Shown: in pieces, positions 61,188-64,000 of the stretch
Layout: every line of letters begins with the position of its first letter
How positions within the stretch are numbered: the stretch's first letter is position 1
DNA from: Malus domestica
Taxonomy: Eukaryota; Streptophyta; Magnoliopsida; Rosales; Rosaceae
Direction of reading: 5' to 3'
Assembly (NCBI RefSeq): GCF_042453785.1
Contig: NC_091674.1
Location: forward strand, 30,949,501 to 31,013,500
Length of the DNA: 64,000 bases
Notes under the pieces: generated by a model
Told to the model about the DNA's origin: nothing
The model's database searches: none
Seen by the model: the letters and a program-made list of their open reading frames with translations, nothing else
Program-made: the position numbers and the translations under genes

Positions 61188-61490
61188 GTTATATTGAGTT
61201 AAAGATCGTTCCTGCCATGGTAAAACTCGGTGGTGCATTGGAGCCCCAACTGCCCTTCTCAAATGGGATAATTGAGACCTAGTGAAAAATATCAAATGTT
61301 TGGTGCTAATTGCTGTATATAAACAGCTGAAAATTTGCTGTTGTCCCTGTAACAAAAAGGCTTTGTAGGGTTATCAAACTTTCTGTAATTCTGATTTGTT
61401 TGCGCTGACAACCATTTCTCATCGATACAACGGGTTACAGAACAACATTTGATCATTTAATTTATGAGAGTCTTTCCTTTTGTTGCACTT

Positions 61491-62537
61491 CTACATGGAA
61501 TTGTAAAGAAATTTGTTAGGCTTGGAAAGATTCAGACGATGCAGAACTGCGCCGAACATGTCATAGAATGTAAATTCTGCATCAGTCTCTGTAAGTTGTG
61601 CAGATAAGAAGCCTTGCCCGTCATAGTAGAACTTGAATCTGTTTCGTTTCGCTTTAATGTCGCCTTTCCATGCCTTCGACCCACCACCGCTGGTCAAGAA
61701 CTGGATTTGGCTGTGCGCACAAAATTGGTGATTTTTAACAGATTCTATTCATCCATAAAGTTAAAGTTTAACTTTAAAACTGCTTATCCTGTTGGTGTCG
61801 CTAGTGTGTTCCAAGCAGTGGTCATGTCCATTCATGTACGCGGTCATGTCCATTCATGTACGCATCAACGTTGTCTGCCTGCATCAAAATCATGCGAGAG
61901 GTCGAAACATGTTACTCAACATATCTCTCTCTCTCTCTCTCTCATGCATAGCAGCATAAGAAGTTACCTCAAGAATGGGCAGAATCTGGTCAACTACTTC
62001 TTTGGTGTCTCCATGATGCCCTATGCTTCTGATTGTGTGATGTCCAACGACAACTTTCCACTTTGCAGAAGAATTCCTTAATGCAAAATCTAGATCCTGT
62101 TCCCAACATAAACAGATGTATTATGCATATTGGTAGGAAAATCCATTGTTGTAAATGGGAACATGGTAGGGAGAAAATGGGGATTTGCCATTGTAGTGGT
62201 ATCTCAAGTCAATATTGTACCGTCATGTATTTTAACTTTCTCATAGATCAGTTTGTGATTGATTTGAGATATTGTCAAGTGAAATTCCCGTTCAAGGAAG
62301 TTCATTCTCAAGCCGAAGAAGAATGGGAGGAGTACCTTCAAGAGATTAGAGAGGTACTCCTTCCTAGGAAGAACACCGAAAAATACTTGTCCACAAAAGG
62401 GTTGGTGTCAATGAAGAAGTCTGCGACTTGTGTGTTGACAAGAAAAGACTTGAGGCAAAGCCACCGGTTGTCCATCTTCCTAAGGACCGGACTCAACTGG
62501 GCCAAAGCATTTCCCCGGTAGTCATGGTTGCCGAGAA
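61491..62537 (-). pseudogene. Purple acid phosphatase (PAP3/8/17-type), broken
   Basis: Minus-strand pieces follow the order of small plant purple acid phosphatases. 62537-62320 has [19 protein letters not shown] and [11 protein letters not shown]-like sequence (NPFVDKYFS). The next exon, about 62102-61968, has [18 protein letters not shown] and [16 protein letters not shown]. About 61884-61790 has ADNVDAYMNGHD, and 61710-61491 has FLTSGGGSKAWKGDI and KFYYDGQGFLSAQL. Damage is visible: residues between VDKYFS and the PRKEY-like stretch are missing with a frame shift; a 22-bp tandem duplication at about 61820-61865 shifts the frame inside the metal-binding NGHDH motif; the following donor reads CAGgataag instead of gtaag. 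The N-terminal exon(s) with the first metal ligands are absent. Intact relatives are secreted metallophosphatases induced by low phosphate. Confidence 0.88.
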
Positions 62538-62732
62538 CTGAAATCGACTCTATTTTCCCGACAACATCAAAACAAAGTCAGCTGAGCTTCATTTAATTCA
62601 ATGTATAGCATATATAGTTGAATTTAACGGTTGGATGTGCATTGAAGAATCAACGAGAATTTAGTGGGTGGATCTGAGTGACTTAAAATGTACAAAGCAA
62701 CGAACTCACGAAGATACCATTGCTTTTGGAGA
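62538..62732. other. Short spacer between the phosphatase relic and an LTR
   Basis: No phosphatase N-terminal sequence was found here. The right part contains tggtatc on the minus strand just beyond the LTR end, which could be a primer-binding site or chance. Confidence 0.4.
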
Positions 62733-64000
62733 CTGTTGGAGCGAGATTTCCTACAAGAAGAAATACCTCCACAGATTTATTGACCGTAATCTTCACGTTC
62801 GCTGAATCTTTCTCTCTGATATCCCAGAATAGTCTTCCTTCGTAACTTGCCCGGGCGGGCGTACGTGCAAAAGATGCTCTGACGCTCAAGTAAGCTGATT
62901 GGTTTTTCTCTTCTTTGGATTCTCTCAGGTTCTCCTTACGTACCTTGTTCTTTGGCCCCTCTCCATATTTATAGGATTGCATGCCTGGAGAACAAGTATC
63001 ACGATCTCTCTTCCCTTTTCCACTTCCTTAGTGGTCATCCGTAATATGACCGCATGTTTCGGGAACAAGCACCACGTTATATTTTCCTTTCCCACTTCCT
63101 CAATGATCCTTCGTAGTGGAGGCGGTTACCTGGACACGTGCGCCTGTTCCTCGTGGGCTTTCCTTACGGTTTACCTTGCATAACACCATTCCTGGGTGAC
63201 TTGGATTGGCCCATGAGTCGAAACCGGATTTTATCCTCCCACAATGCCCCATTTTCCCCTTTTTTTACGTATGTAAAATAGCGGAAAACTAAGTTTTTCG
63301 ATCACATGTGGCCTTGAAACTATGCTTTTTGAACCTAGCTAAAACTTTAAGCATTTCTTACTAAGACCAAATTTGTGGAAGTTGCTTTTTCTACGGGTAA
63401 ATGAAGGTAAATTTACCAAAGTCATTGTTTCGTGTGCCTAACTCGCGAAAGCCAAACAGGCTCCTTCGCTTACTTTACGAAAGTCACCTCACATCTTCAC
63501 ATAAAATGTGGGCTGACACCTTCCACGAAAGCAGACTAACATTTACGAACGAAGATTTACAAACGAACATAACACCTTGTATGATTTATGAATGAGAATT
63601 TACGTATGAAGATTTACGAACGAGGACTGACATGAAAGTGGACTGACTTGTATGATTTACGAGGATTTACGTACGAAGATTTACGAGCGAGGATTTACGT
63701 ACGAAGATTTACGAGCAAGGATTTATGAAGACATTACGAAGGTGGACTGACATTACGAATGAGGACTGACATTACGAAAGTGGACTGACATTACGAACGA
63801 GGACTGACATTACGAAAGTGGACTGACATTACGAAAGTGGACTGACACGACAAAAGATGACCGACGAAATTTAACTGTGTAGGATGTCTAACAGGTTACA
63901 CGTATGCGTATCTATTATATAAATCATTGTCCCATCTTGTCGAACTGACAAAAGCAGCAGCTGTAGCTGCAGCGCAGAAGTCTAAAACACGTTCATACAT
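62733..64000 (-). mobile_element. LTR of an LTR retrotransposon (fossil), cut by the right window edge
   Basis: On the minus strand the stretch ends in CTCGCTCCAACA at 62733, has a clear TATA motif (TATAAATATGG, 62963-62973) and lies beside no coding sequence. Right of the TATA box are non-coding blocks and a tandemly repeated U3-like part (63590-63880). I read this as the 3' end, R and U3 of a large LTR at least 1.2 kb long, probably Gypsy-like. Whether it is a solo LTR or part of a longer element cannot be decided because the window ends. Confidence 0.6.
63590..63880. repeat. Short tandem repeats (gatttacg-acgaag and ggactgacattacgaa units)
   Basis: Two interleaved unit types occur: about five to six copies of a gatttacg(t/a)acgaagattt-like unit (63590-63730) and about seven copies of an 18-20 bp acgaaagtggactgacatt-like unit (63725-63860). 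They lie in the presumed U3 of the LTR. Confidence 0.85.

Noticed and set aside
62033-62521. 162-residue plus-strand frame
   Set aside because: It is the opposite strand of the purple acid phosphatase relic.
63590-63880. Possible CRISPR-like array
   Set aside because: Units are adjacent or interleaved without spacers and lie in a presumed LTR; the genome is eukaryotic.

Overview
The window is plant nuclear DNA. Its genes have short exons joined at GT-AG introns, TATA boxes precede several start codons, and the products are plant-specific: an extra-large G protein, an outward-rectifying Shaker K+ channel, a plant U-box ligase, a group D MAPKK and a UV-B-induced DUF760 plastid protein. An amaranthin-like lectin gene, an Au-type SINE and the style of the LTR and MITE repeats point to Rosaceae, probably near apple or pear. 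That placement is inference from recalled families, not from a search.

Layout. 1-6082 holds an old Ty3/Gypsy element on the minus strand, entering from the left edge and ending in an LTR. 6083-9779 is AT-rich spacer with a GA microsatellite, a 164-bp tandem repeat, a foldback MITE and a 581-bp tandem duplication. 9780-10724 (-) is an intronless MKK9-like MAPKK. 10.9-16.0 kb is spacer with three MITEs. 16077-21874 (+) is an 11-exon SKOR/GORK-like K+ channel gene that ends without the usual KHA domain. 21.9-33.8 kb is a rearranged accessory region: two extra copies of the channel's last exon, an LTR-like piece, a lectin gene fragment fused to one of those copies, an intact two-domain amaranthin-like lectin gene (26208-27176, -), the start of another lectin gene split by a SINE at its ATG, and a threefold 0.9-kb tandem array whose third unit carries a 2247-bp solo LTR with a 5-bp target duplication. 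34.1-38.7 kb holds a broken plant-mobile-domain gene and a broken PLP-dependent transferase gene. 38.9-41.6 kb has LTR-like pieces, a Mutator-type MITE and a dispersed duplication.

The right half is mostly ordinary gene space: a BAP31-like ER protein (41955-43750, +), an intronless PUB20/21-like U-box ligase (45765-47099, -), an extra-large G protein (48840-54023, -) with an Au SINE in an intron, SSU72 CTD phosphatase (54556-56653, -), a cluster of three MITEs flanked by TTA, a UV-B-induced chloroplast protein (59005-61187, +) with a MITE in its second intron, a broken purple acid phosphatase gene (61491-62537, -), and an LTR running off the right edge.

The genes do not form an operon or pathway. 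Several (MAPKK, PUB, XLG, lectin, K+ channel) belong to families linked to stress or defence signalling, but nothing here shows joint regulation. I found no convincing new biological system. The most informative structures are the duplicated and shuffled channel/lectin locus and several clean transposon insertions with readable target-site duplications.
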